From: CAZRUA01 sp964603125 | Lineage (GTDB): Bacteria; Bacteroidota; Bacteroidia; B-17B0; Aurantibacillaceae | Length of the DNA stretch: 13,000 nt | NCBI GenBank assembly: GCA_964603125.1 | Contig: CAZRUA010000103.1 | Span: 1 to 13,000, forward strand | Reading direction: 5' to 3' | In this document: piece after piece, positions 5,946 through 12,826 of the stretch | Position numbering within the stretch: the stretch's first letter is position 1 | How the letters are laid out: every line of letters starts with the position of its first letter | Notes under the pieces: model-generated | Databases searched by the model: none | Seen by the model: the letters and a program-made list of their open reading frames with translations, nothing else | Told to the model about the DNA's origin: nothing | Translations under genes and position numbers: made by a program

Positions 5946-6558
5946 TATGTTTACTACGATTAAAAATTACTGCGATAATTTAACATCAGAGTTTGATTTA
6001 ATTAGCACTGAGAGAAAATTAATTCTCGATAAAATTTCAAACTATATACAAAAAAAGAAAGACGAAAAAAAAGAAATAAATCTAGTTTATATTTGCACGC
6101 ACAACTCTCGAAGAAGTCACTTTGGGCAAGTTTGGTCAGCGGTAGCCGCAAAATACTATACAATAGAAAATGTAAAAACATTTTCCGGAGGAACAGAAGC
6201 GACTGCATTTAATGCAAACGCCATTCATGCACTTAAAAAAATAGGCTTCAATATCAACTCTACTAGTGAAGAAAAAAATCCTCATTACAAAGTCTATTTC
6301 GCAGAATCAAACTACACTATTTGTTTTTCAAAAACATTTGATTCGGAAACAAACCCAACAAGCAATTTTGCTGCAATAATGACTTGTTCGGACGCAGAAG
6401 AGAATTGTCCTTTTATTGCTGGCGCAGAATTAAGAATTGCTACAACTTATAAAGACCCGAAAGCTTTTGACAACACTCAAAATCAAGAAGCTGCTTATGA
6501 CGAGAGATGCAAACAAATTGCACACGAAACACTTTATATATTTTCAAAAATAAAATAA
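5935..6558 (+). CDS. arsC: Thioredoxin-type arsenate reductase (LMW-PTPase family)
   Basis: A cytoplasmic reductase, arsenate to arsenite, of the low-molecular-weight tyrosine phosphatase fold. The P-loop nucleophile is Cys54 in CTHNSRRSH (C-x5-R, Arg60). A DP motif at Asp174 (YKDPKAFD) matches the general acid position. Cys151 and Cys158 in CSDAEENCP have the same six-residue spacing as the redox pair of the staphylococcal plasmid ArsC, supporting a triple-cysteine, thioredoxin-coupled mechanism rather than a plain phosphatase. At 207 residues it is longer than the roughly 130-residue ArsC, with a 48-residue helical, lysine-rich N-terminus. The start is ambiguous: the ATG at 5935 overlaps the GNAT stop, and the ATG at 5947 (MFTTIKNY) would remove four residues. 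The channel gene begins 2 nt after its stop. Confidence 0.87.
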   Translation: MENNMFTTIKNYCDNLTSEFDLISTERKLILDKISNYIQKKKDEKKEINLVYICTHNSRRSHFGQVWSAVAAKYYTIENVKTFSGGTEATAFNANAIHALKKIGFNINSTSEEKNPHYKVYFAESNYTICFSKTFDSETNPTSNFAAIMTCSDAEENCPFIAGAELRIATTYKDPKAFDNTQNQEAAYDERCKQIAHETLYIFSKIK

Positions 6559-6560
6559 TC

Positions 6561-7208
6561 ATGAAAAAATATGTAGCAGAACTCCTTGGAACTTTCATCA
6601 TTGTTCTTGTTGGCACAGGTGCTATTGTTGTATACCAAGAAATTCCAACCTTTATGAATCATTTAGGAATTTCAATTTGTTTTGGTCTCGCTGTATTTGT
6701 TACCATTTTATTGTTTGGAAAAATATCTGGGGCACACTTCAATCCAGCGGTTACTATTTCATTAGCTTTGGTTAATAAATTCGAAAAAAAAGAAGCGCCA
6801 GTTTATATATTAATGCAAATTATTGGAGCTGTATTAGCTAGTGCAGTTATTAGGTTCTTTTTCCCATCCAACACGCTATTAGGCACGACTCTTCCAAGTG
6901 GAACTGTTTTACAATCCTTTATTTTAGAATTCGTTTTAACCTTCATACTTCTTTTAGCTATTATGTTATGTGCTTTCCAATTCAAAAATCTAACAAAATT
7001 TATTGCGCCAATTATTGGGGTAATTATTTTTTTAGAAGCATATTTCGCTGGTCCCTATTGCGGAGCCTCAATGAATCCTGCCAGAAGTATTGGCCCAGCT
7101 TTAATATCAGGTCATACGCAACATTTGTGGCTTTACATAGTTGCAACTATACTCGGAGGTACAGTTGCAACATTTTTTTGGAAAATAGCTATTAAAAGAA
7201 GGTACTAA
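6561..7208 (+). CDS. Aquaporin-family channel (MIP), likely arsenite/metalloid exit
   Basis: A 215-residue six-helix channel of the inner membrane. Both NPA signatures are present: NPA at 61-63 in SGAHFNPAVT and 172-174 in GASMNPARS. Aligning on these motifs, the selectivity filter would be Phe41, Ala160, Ala169 and Arg175. The His and Thr of the E. coli water channel AqpZ are replaced by two alanines, and the filter is unlike GlpF's Trp/Gly/Phe/Arg as well. A wider pore for a small neutral solute such as As(OH)3 is therefore reasonable. In Sinorhizobium meliloti the ars operon uses an aquaglyceroporin, AqpS, in place of a pump, giving precedent. The frame extends upstream into arsC, but MKKYVAELLGTF at 6561 is the family-like start. 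Its stop abuts the stop of the opposing gene with no gap. Confidence 0.9.
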   Translation: MKKYVAELLGTFIIVLVGTGAIVVYQEIPTFMNHLGISICFGLAVFVTILLFGKISGAHFNPAVTISLALVNKFEKKEAPVYILMQIIGAVLASAVIRFFFPSNTLLGTTLPSGTVLQSFILEFVLTFILLLAIMLCAFQFKNLTKFIAPIIGVIIFLEAYFAGPYCGASMNPARSIGPALISGHTQHLWLYIVATILGGTVATFFWKIAIKRRY

Positions 7209-8624
7209 TTATCCTATTTGAATAACCTGCCAGTCTTTACCATCAGTGCTAAGAATAGGGCTTTGACAATAAGAACAATTAGTTGAAGAAGTATCAGCAA
7301 TAGGTGCACCACAACTTGGACATTGATGTTTGTGCATTGAGTACCCCCCACTAAACGAATTAACATTACGTGATAAAACAATAGTCTCAGCACTCTCATT
7401 TACATCACCATCTATCATTTCTAGCGCTCCATTAGCTCTTACTCGCTGATATGCCCATGTTATTGAATAGGTTGCTAAAGTTTGATTATTGTTTGCATTT
7501 GGAGTCATAGCTAAAAGCTGAATACTATTGATGTAAATACGACTAAACAAATAAGGTTGAGTTGTATTTTGCACAAAAGCTTTTAAAAAATCTGGGGCAC
7601 AAAATCTTTGAATTTGTTTTGTATCCTGATTAGCATGTGCCATTTTAACTTGCAAGAACATGTTTGAAGCAATGTCTTCCAAATAACGTATTGAATTCTC
7701 TTTTGAACGATAGAAAATAGATTTAAATTGCTCATCGGTAAATGCAACAGCATCAACACCAGCGCCTGTATAATAATCCTCTTGAACCACTTGCGTTAAA
7801 ACCCAATCAAATTCACCTGAGTTAGACAAACTACCGCAAGAGCGACAGCGAGCTATATCACCCATATCGGTTGGTAATTGATCGCCACAATTAGGACAAT
7901 TATTGCTATGATAAATATCCTTACTAGAGGCGCCGCCTTTTTTATAAAATATCCAATACTCTGTAAAATCTTCCTCTTCACCATGATTCAATTCAGGATA
8001 CTTTTCACTCTCAAACTTATCTTCGATATAAGCATCCAATTTAACATGAACTACATCAAAATCACCATCCTTTTCTGTTTTCACAATTGATAAACCACCT
8101 AAAGTCAAGTTTTCAGCTTTATTAACCATAGATAGTTTATCCATCATTTCAAACTGACTTACCACCTTTCGATACATACCATCAGATATGAAACGACGTA
8201 TTCCTTTAGTATTTTTAACTTGCCATGAGGCTTGCAATTCATTGAAAGCAATATTTACTTTTTGTTTAAATTCTGGTTCAGAACTACCCGCAAATATTAT
8301 AGCTTCAGTCTCCGCATCCACTTCATCACTCTGTAAATTCTCCTTTAAATTTTCTCGCGCTGCCGCTAATTTTTTCTGTTTAGCAATGTATCCATATATA
8401 ATTGCGGCGATAATTATAACAGCAATAATTATAACAGTTGTCCAACTAAAATGAAAACCAAAAAAATGCAAACCGCCGCCACCTATTCCTCCGCCACCAA
8501 AACTTCTTCCACCACCACTTGATTTTCTTGCTCCACCTCCACCAAATCTAGCATATGATTCAGCAGAAAAAATTAAAAACGAAAGAATAAAAAATAGAAA
8601 GCGATTTAATAATGGAATTTTCAT
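7209..8624 (-). CDS. Membrane-anchored Tim44/NTF2-like protein with two zinc ribbons (tandem duplication)
   Basis: A 471-residue protein. A signal-like N-terminus (1-25, FLFFILSFLIFSAESYA) is followed by a Gly/Ser-rich stretch (about 27-52) and a membrane helix at about 60-80. Residues 108-230 resemble a Tim44-like/NTF2-type domain (FNELQASW, GIRRFISDGMYRKVV, EDFTEYWIF). A zinc ribbon follows (Cys243, 246, 260, 263), then DWVLTQV. The same order repeats: a second helical/NTF2-like unit at about 315-420 (TKQIQRFCAPDFLKAF), a zinc ribbon (Cys435, 438, 450, 453), then DWQVIQIG at the C-terminus. This indicates an internal duplication. The function is unknown; Tim44-like domains bind partners or lipids. 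The longer frame starts at TTG 8630, and the ATG at 8624 gives a standard signal start. Confidence 0.82.
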   Translation of the reverse strand: MKIPLLNRFLFFILSFLIFSAESYARFGGGGARKSSGGGRSFGGGGIGGGGLHFFGFHFSWTTVIIIAVIIIAAIIYGYIAKQKKLAAARENLKENLQSDEVDAETEAIIFAGSSEPEFKQKVNIAFNELQASWQVKNTKGIRRFISDGMYRKVVSQFEMMDKLSMVNKAENLTLGGLSIVKTEKDGDFDVVHVKLDAYIEDKFESEKYPELNHGEEEDFTEYWIFYKKGGASSKDIYHSNNCPNCGDQLPTDMGDIARCRSCGSLSNSGEFDWVLTQVVQEDYYTGAGVDAVAFTDEQFKSIFYRSKENSIRYLEDIASNMFLQVKMAHANQDTKQIQRFCAPDFLKAFVQNTTQPYLFSRIYINSIQLLAMTPNANNNQTLATYSITWAYQRVRANGALEMIDGDVNESAETIVLSRNVNSFSGGYSMHKHQCPSCGAPIADTSSTNCSYCQSPILSTDGKDWQVIQIG

Positions 8625-8756
8625 AAGCAAGGTTTTTGTGTTACTAAATAGATGAGGTATAAAAATAATCTATTTTATTTAGTGTGCAAAAAAACTTTAT
8701 CAAAAGAAAAACCTCTAAAAATCAATTAATTAAAGGCGAACAACAATATTAATCTG
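8625..8756. other. Intergenic region with weak AT-rich inverted repeat
   Basis: ACTAAATA (8643-8650) and TATTTAGT (8676-8683) are perfect 8-bp arms around a 25-nt spacer. No exact TAnnTTTG box is seen on the minus strand, so the promoter of the downstream Tim44-like gene is unclear. The repeat is too AT-rich to call a terminator. Nothing else is recognised here. Confidence 0.3.
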
Positions 8757-9695
8757 TTAATTATTATTTAACGAAGGCGCTTTAGTCTTTAACTTCTTAC
8801 CAAATACATATTTTCGCAAAACAATATATATGGCAATTAGAATAAGCCATAAAGGCCATACGTAGACAAAACCAATAAAAATGTTTACTATAACTTTCCA
8901 ACCACTCGAAAAAGCCTCCTTTATTTTAAAACCAAAACTAAATTCATCCACAATTGGCTCAGATACAGCATTTAGTATTGGTTCATAAAAAACCAAATTA
9001 ATGGTACTAAAAGCAGACTGATCTTTCATATAATTAAGTTGTCCTGTTCTAGCTTCTATCTCCTCATGTATAACACGAATTTCATTTTCAGCTGCTAGTA
9101 CTTCCTCAACTGTTTTAGCTTTAGTTTTTAAAATATCAATGTAACGAGCTTCAACTTCCTTTTTGGTTTTAATTCGTGTTTCCACATCAATATAATCGCT
9201 CGTTACGTCATTACTAGTTATTTTCTTGTAATCCATCACTTGAGCATTTCCGCTTAACTCTTTAATAACATCAGCAAAATTTTCGGGTAATACCTTAATC
9301 GACATTTGAGTTTCAATACTTGAAGCGGTTGATACCATATCTGATTTTGAAACAAAAGCGCCGTATTTTTTAACAACATCGTCAATTTTATTGCTTGTTT
9401 TATTCATGTCCTCACACCTAAACTTAATATCAGCCGTATAAATAATGTGCTTCTTAAACAAGCTTACATCAGGCATTTCAACTCCCTTCCCAACTGCATC
9501 TGATTTTGAATAATCCTTTGCTAAATTTGACTTGTAGCCTACATTTTCCTGTAAACTCTTAACTGGTGGAGGCGCAGCCTCATTTACATTTACTTGATCT
9601 GCCAATTTGATTATTGATTCCTTATCAGCAGAGTTTACACCACAAGACAATAGAATTCCTGCGAGGCTCAAGGCCGCGATTGCATTGATTTTCAT
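8757..9695 (-). CDS. DUF4349-domain lipoprotein with C-terminal membrane helix
   Basis: A 312-residue envelope protein. The N-terminus is a lipoprotein signal, with Cys18 in the lipobox ILLSC predicted to be acylated. A proline-containing linker leads into the DUF4349 region (about 80-295). It opens with a beta strand (IIYTADIKF), then VVKKYGAFVSKSD, MSIKVLPENF, and the hallmark SDYIDVETRIKTKKEVEARY. A coiled coil at about 175-225 is followed by STINLVFYEP. A hydrophobic helix at about 268-293, close to the C-terminus, ends in a short lysine-rich tail. A lipid anchor plus a transmembrane helix gives two attachment points. The function of DUF4349 is not known to me. It is on the same strand as the Tim44-like gene but 132 nt away. 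Confidence 0.87.
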   Translation of the reverse strand: MKINAIAALSLAGILLSCGVNSADKESIIKLADQVNVNEAAPPPVKSLQENVGYKSNLAKDYSKSDAVGKGVEMPDVSLFKKHIIYTADIKFRCEDMNKTSNKIDDVVKKYGAFVSKSDMVSTASSIETQMSIKVLPENFADVIKELSGNAQVMDYKKITSNDVTSDYIDVETRIKTKKEVEARYIDILKTKAKTVEEVLAAENEIRVIHEEIEARTGQLNYMKDQSAFSTINLVFYEPILNAVSEPIVDEFSFGFKIKEAFSSGWKVIVNIFIGFVYVWPLWLILIAIYIVLRKYVFGKKLKTKAPSLNNN

Positions 9696-9802
9696 ACAAA
9701 ATGTTTTAAAGATTTATATTAAGATGCTATTCTCCAATTTATTCCATAAACAATAAAAAGGTAACCTTGATAATTATATTCTTTACATTAATTAACAAAT
9801 TG

Positions 9803-9810
9803 TATTTTTG
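9803..9810 (+). promoter_or_regulatory. Candidate -7 box for the ACMSD-like gene
   Basis: TATTTTTG fits TAnnTTTG exactly. Predicted transcription starts near 9815, leaving only about 10 nt of leader before the ATG at 9825. No TTG lies at the ideal -33 spacing. It sits in the 129-nt divergent gap between the DUF4349 gene and the amidohydrolase gene; no exact box was seen facing the other way. Confidence 0.5.
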
Positions 9811-9824
9811 AGGAAAATGATATT

Positions 9825-10817
9825 ATGTACACAGTAGATACGCATACGCATATAATGCCCAAACAGCTTCCAAATTTCAAGGAAAAATTTGGTTATGGAG
9901 ATTTTGTAACTCTTGATCATCATGAACCAGGCAGAGCTTGGATGATGCAAGGCCAAAAACGTTTTAGAGAGATTATTGAAAACTGCTGGAACCCAGAAGT
10001 TAGAATTAAAGAAATGGCAGAACACAATGTTGATATGCAAGTTATTTGCACAATACCTGTTTTGTTCAGCTATTGGGCTAAAGCCGAGCACGGTTTGGAA
10101 GTATCGCAATTTTTGAATGACGATATAGCTGCTGTTTTTGAAAAATATCCAAACAAATTTATAGGCTTAGCAACTGTTCCCATGCAAGACACTAAACTTG
10201 CCATACAAGAATTAGAGCGTTGCATGAAAATGGGCTACAAAGGAGTTCAAATTGGAAGCAACATTAATAATAAAAATTTAAACGAACCCGAAATAGTAGA
10301 TTTCTTTGCTGCTTGCGAAAGTTTAAACGCCGCTGTTCTAATTCATCCATGGGAAATGATGGGACAAGAGCATATGAGTAAATATTGGTTGCCTTGGTTA
10401 GTTGGGATGCCTGCTGAAATAAGTAGAGCAATTTGTTCAATGATTTTTGGAGGAGTATTTGAAAAACTTCCTAAACTGCGTGTTTGTTTTGCTCATGGTG
10501 GGGGGTCTTTTTTACCTACTATTGGACGTATTGAGCATGGCTGGGATTGCCGTCCTGACTTAGTTGCTATAGACAATGCGAAAAACCCTAAAGAATACCT
10601 TGGGAAATTTTGGGTTGATAGCCACGTTTGTGACAACAAAATGTTACAATACGTAATAGATATGGTTGGTGCTGATAAAATTGTTCAAGGATCGGATTAT
10701 CCATTTCCTTTGGGAGAAGCAATACCTGGAGAATTGGTAAAAAATGCACCTATTAAAGACAACGAGAAAAAAATAATATTAGGAGATGCACCGAAAGCAT
10801 GGCTTGGTATTTCATAA
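9825..10817 (+). CDS. ACMSD-type amidohydrolase (aminocarboxymuconate semialdehyde decarboxylase)
   Basis: A 330-residue cytoplasmic metal-dependent amidohydrolase closely resembling 2-amino-3-carboxymuconate-6-semialdehyde decarboxylase. That enzyme diverts the kynurenine/3-hydroxyanthranilate pathway from quinolinate towards 2-aminomuconate. The metal site is complete: His7 and His9 (VDTHTHIMP), His174 (VLIHPWEMMG), His224 (CFAHGGGSFLP) and Asp291 (GSDYPFPLGE). Further family features are the ATVPMQD, MGYKGVQIGSN and IGRIEHGWDCRPD motifs and the overall length. No other kynurenine gene is visible in the window. The downstream enoyl-CoA hydratase-like gene has its own promoter. Other amidohydrolase_2 decarboxylases (o-pyrocatechuate type) are alternatives, but the PFPLGE/GRIEHGW wording favours ACMSD. 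Confidence 0.9.
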   Translation: MYTVDTHTHIMPKQLPNFKEKFGYGDFVTLDHHEPGRAWMMQGQKRFREIIENCWNPEVRIKEMAEHNVDMQVICTIPVLFSYWAKAEHGLEVSQFLNDDIAAVFEKYPNKFIGLATVPMQDTKLAIQELERCMKMGYKGVQIGSNINNKNLNEPEIVDFFAACESLNAAVLIHPWEMMGQEHMSKYWLPWLVGMPAEISRAICSMIFGGVFEKLPKLRVCFAHGGGSFLPTIGRIEHGWDCRPDLVAIDNAKNPKEYLGKFWVDSHVCDNKMLQYVIDMVGADKIVQGSDYPFPLGEAIPGELVKNAPIKDNEKKIILGDAPKAWLGIS

Positions 10818-10848
10818 AATTAAAAAGAATTAAATAAACGCTTTTAGT

Positions 10849-10856
10849 TAAATTTG
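10849..10856 (+). promoter_or_regulatory. Candidate -7 box for the enoyl-CoA hydratase-like gene
   Basis: TAAATTTG fits TAnnTTTG exactly and lies 28 nt upstream of the ATG at 10885, giving a leader of about 23 nt. No matching TTG is visible at the -33 distance. It implies the gene can be expressed separately from the ACMSD-like gene. Confidence 0.5.
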
Positions 10857-10884
10857 CAAACTACAATTTAAACATATAATAAAA

Positions 10885-11643
10885 ATGGAAGGACATATTA
10901 AATCTGAAATTAAAAACGGTAAAGCATATATAACATTTTTTCACCCACAAAGTAACTCAATGCCAGGAGCATTATTAAGAGAGCTTGCTTCGAAAATTGA
11001 AGAAGCAGGAAATAATCCTGAGGCTAAAGTTATTATTTTACAAAGTGAGGGGGATAAAGCATTTTGTGCCGGCGCATCTTTTGATGAATTAATTTCAATA
11101 AAAGATTTAGCAACTGGCAAAACATTCTTCTCGGGTTTTGCAGGAGTAATTAATGCCATGAGAAAAGCTCCAAAATTTGTTATTGCTCGTGTGCAAGGTA
11201 AAGCTGTTGGTGGTGGTGTTGGAATTGCTTCTTCGGCAGATTATACTTTTGGAACAGAAGCAGCTTTGGTTAAACTAAGTGAACTAGCTGTGGGTATAGG
11301 ACCTTTTGTTGTTGGACCTGCTGTAGAAAGAAAAGTAGGAACATCGGCATTTTGCGAACTAACGATTAATGCAACAGAATGGCGCAGTGCACAATGGGCA
11401 AAAGAAAAAGGCTTGTTCAATGATTTATATGTAAACACAACAGAAATGGATACCGCTATCGAAGCACTAGCAAATAAACTTGCGACAAGCAACCCTGAGG
11501 CTATGATGATGCTAAAATCTATTATGTGGAAAGGAACAGAACATTGGGATACATTATTAATTGAGCGCGCTGAAATGAGCGGTAAACTTGTATTAAGTGA
11601 TTTTACTGTTAATGCAATAAATAAGTTTAAACAAAAAGCATAG
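10885..11643 (+). CDS. Enoyl-CoA hydratase/isomerase (crotonase) family protein
   Basis: A 252-residue crotonase-fold protein acting on a CoA thioester. The oxyanion-hole segments are AFCAGASFDEL at about 59-69 and GKAVGGGVGIA at 105-115. Aligned without gaps to rat mitochondrial enoyl-CoA hydratase, the position of catalytic Glu144 is Gly113, while Glu164 is retained as Glu133 (LSELAVG). A single acid at this position is typical of enoyl-CoA isomerases and some other crotonases, so simple hydratase activity is doubtful. The C-terminal helices are complete. It sits between the ACMSD-like gene and smpB and overlaps the smpB start codon by one base. The substrate is unknown; a role in tryptophan or aromatic breakdown is only suggested by the neighbour. 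Confidence 0.85.
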   Translation: MEGHIKSEIKNGKAYITFFHPQSNSMPGALLRELASKIEEAGNNPEAKVIILQSEGDKAFCAGASFDELISIKDLATGKTFFSGFAGVINAMRKAPKFVIARVQGKAVGGGVGIASSADYTFGTEAALVKLSELAVGIGPFVVGPAVERKVGTSAFCELTINATEWRSAQWAKEKGLFNDLYVNTTEMDTAIEALANKLATSNPEAMMMLKSIMWKGTEHWDTLLIERAEMSGKLVLSDFTVNAINKFKQKA

Positions 11644-12101
11644 TGGCTAAAAAGGCAAATAATATTTCTATTGATAATAAACGCGCAACATTTGAATATG
11701 CAATTGTAGAAAAACACATTGCAGGTATTCAATTAACTGGCACAGAAATCAAATCAATTCGTGCGGGAAAAGCGGGTTTGGTAGATAGTTATTGCTTTTT
11801 CACCAAAGATGAACTCTGGATTAAAAACATGCATATTTCCGAATACGAAAAAGGCTCTTACAACAACCATGCTCCTACTCGTGATAGAAAGTTATTATTA
11901 ACTCGTGCGGAATTAAATAAGCTTCAAAAAAAAATAAAAGATCAAGGGTTAACTATCATAGCTTTAAAACTATTTATTGCCGAAAGCACTTATGCAAAAC
12001 TTGAAATAGCTTTAGCCAAGGGTAAGAAGAATGTTGACAAACGCGAATCAATCAAAGAAAAAGATGTGAAGCGTGATTTAGACAGAAAATTTAAGCTCTA
12101 A
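11643..12101 (+). CDS. smpB: SsrA-binding protein SmpB
   Basis: A 152-residue RNA-binding protein that delivers tmRNA to stalled ribosomes for trans-translation. Family motifs are present: NKRATFEYAIVEKHIAGIQLTGTE-type N-terminus (about 11-36), IKSIRAGKAGLVDSYC, ELWIKNMHISEYEKG, and the basic tail KGKKNVDKRESIKEKD (about 126-141), which enters the decoding centre. The start is GTG: the stop codon of the upstream crotonase gene (TAG) shares its last G with this GTG, so translation is probably coupled. Its 3' end overlaps the response regulator gene on the opposite strand by 11 nt. Confidence 0.96.
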   Translation: MAKKANNISIDNKRATFEYAIVEKHIAGIQLTGTEIKSIRAGKAGLVDSYCFFTKDELWIKNMHISEYEKGSYNNHAPTRDRKLLLTRAELNKLQKKIKDQGLTIIALKLFIAESTYAKLEIALAKGKKNVDKRESIKEKDVKRDLDRKFKL

Positions 12102-12777
12102 AAACAAAGGCATATCCATTTCCTTTGTATGTTTTAATGATTTCAGAACCTATTGTTTTTCTGATATTCCTGATATGTATATCAATTGTTCGTTTACTTA
12201 AAATACTTAAATCATTCCAGATGTATTGAGCTATATCTTTTTTAGATACTACTCTATCTCTCTTCTCAAACAAAAGTTTTAACAATTGAAACTCAATTTT
12301 GGGCAAGTAATACTCATTATCTTTAAAGATAATTGTATACCTTTCCTCATCAATATAAAAATCATCCACTGATTTTACAGGAGGGATTTCCTGAATAATT
12401 ACTTGTCGTTTCGCTAGCGAATTTAACCTTGCCAAGAGTATTGATGATTTAACACTACTTTTTAAAAACTCATCTACTCCAGCATTATAAGCTGTTATTT
12501 GAACGTAATCCTCTTCATGATTCTCAGAGAATAAATATATATATGGCTGATATAAATTTGTGTTAGATCGTATCTCAATAGTTAATGAAATTCCATCAAA
12601 ATCCTTGTACACTAAATCTAAAAATAAGAACAAATAACTTTCTCTTTTCAGTTCCGAAATACACTCATCCTTATTTTGGACAATTTTCACTGTATAATCC
12701 TGCGCATACAGCACCTGAAAAGTGTCCAAATAAGTTTCTGAGTTTGAGAAAACTAATATGTTTTTTTTATTTACCAT
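12091..12777 (-). CDS. OmpR-type response regulator with degenerate receiver
   Basis: A 228-residue transcription factor: a receiver domain (about 5-120) and an OmpR/PhoB winged-helix DNA-binding domain (about 136-228; YYLPKIEFQLLKLLF, VVSKKDIAQYIW, SKRTIDIHIRNIRKTIG, TYKGNGYAF). Asp54 (FLFLDLVYKDFDG) stands at the phosphorylation position. Other pocket residues are altered: the acidic pair expected after beta 1 is replaced by Asn12-Ser13, and the conserved Lys-Pro after the AGxDE(F/Y)L motif reads Ser107-Ser108, with Lys106 one place early. Phosphorylation may therefore be poor or absent. No sensor kinase gene is adjacent in the window. The gene starts 7 nt after the terminator hairpin of the upstream co-directional gene, and I find no clear promoter in that gap. 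Confidence 0.9.
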   Translation of the reverse strand: MVNKKNILVFSNSETYLDTFQVLYAQDYTVKIVQNKDECISELKRESYLFLFLDLVYKDFDGISLTIEIRSNTNLYQPYIYLFSENHEEDYVQITAYNAGVDEFLKSSVKSSILLARLNSLAKRQVIIQEIPPVKSVDDFYIDEERYTIIFKDNEYYLPKIEFQLLKLLFEKRDRVVSKKDIAQYIWNDLSILSKRTIDIHIRNIRKTIGSEIIKTYKGNGYAFVFRA

Positions 12778-12783
12778 AAAACA

Positions 12784-12814
12784 AAAGGAGCCTTCGTTGT
12801 GCGAAGACTCCTTT
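12784..12814 (-). terminator. Rho-independent terminator after the T9SS-domain gene
   Basis: Arms 12784-12796 and 12802-12814 form a 12-bp stem with one C/A mismatch (AAAGGAG and CTTCG paired with CGAAG and CTCCTTT) and a 5-nt loop. On the minus strand the stem is followed by TGTTTTAT, extending the T-rich run. It begins 13 nt past the stop codon of the T9SS-domain gene, and its tail runs almost to the response-regulator ATG. Confidence 0.75.
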
Positions 12815-12826
12815 ACTTTATTAAAA

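Noticed and set aside
5935..6558. Simple protein-tyrosine phosphatase
   Set aside because: The C-x6-C redox pair (Cys151/Cys158) and the ars operon context point to arsenate reductase, although the fold is shared.
6507..6560. Upstream extension of the aquaporin frame into arsC
   Set aside because: It only reads arsC out of frame; the family-like start MKKYVAELLG is at 6561.
4565..7208. Ars operon as part of a mobile element or genomic island
   Set aside because: No integrase, transposase, terminal repeats or tRNA site flank it, and its base composition looks like that of its neighbours by eye.
8643..8683. Inverted repeat ACTAAATA/TATTTAGT as a terminator
   Set aside because: The stem is short and almost all A/T with a 25-nt loop, and in the minus direction no T-run follows.
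9792..10109. Antisense frame over the 5' end of the ACMSD-like gene
   Set aside because: It overlaps the conserved metal-site coding region and its promoter and has no protein-like pattern.
11241..11732. 163-codon antisense frame across the crotonase gene and smpB start
   Set aside because: It is Ser/Cys/Ile-rich without domains, and both sense genes are clearly real, so it is a reverse-strand shadow.
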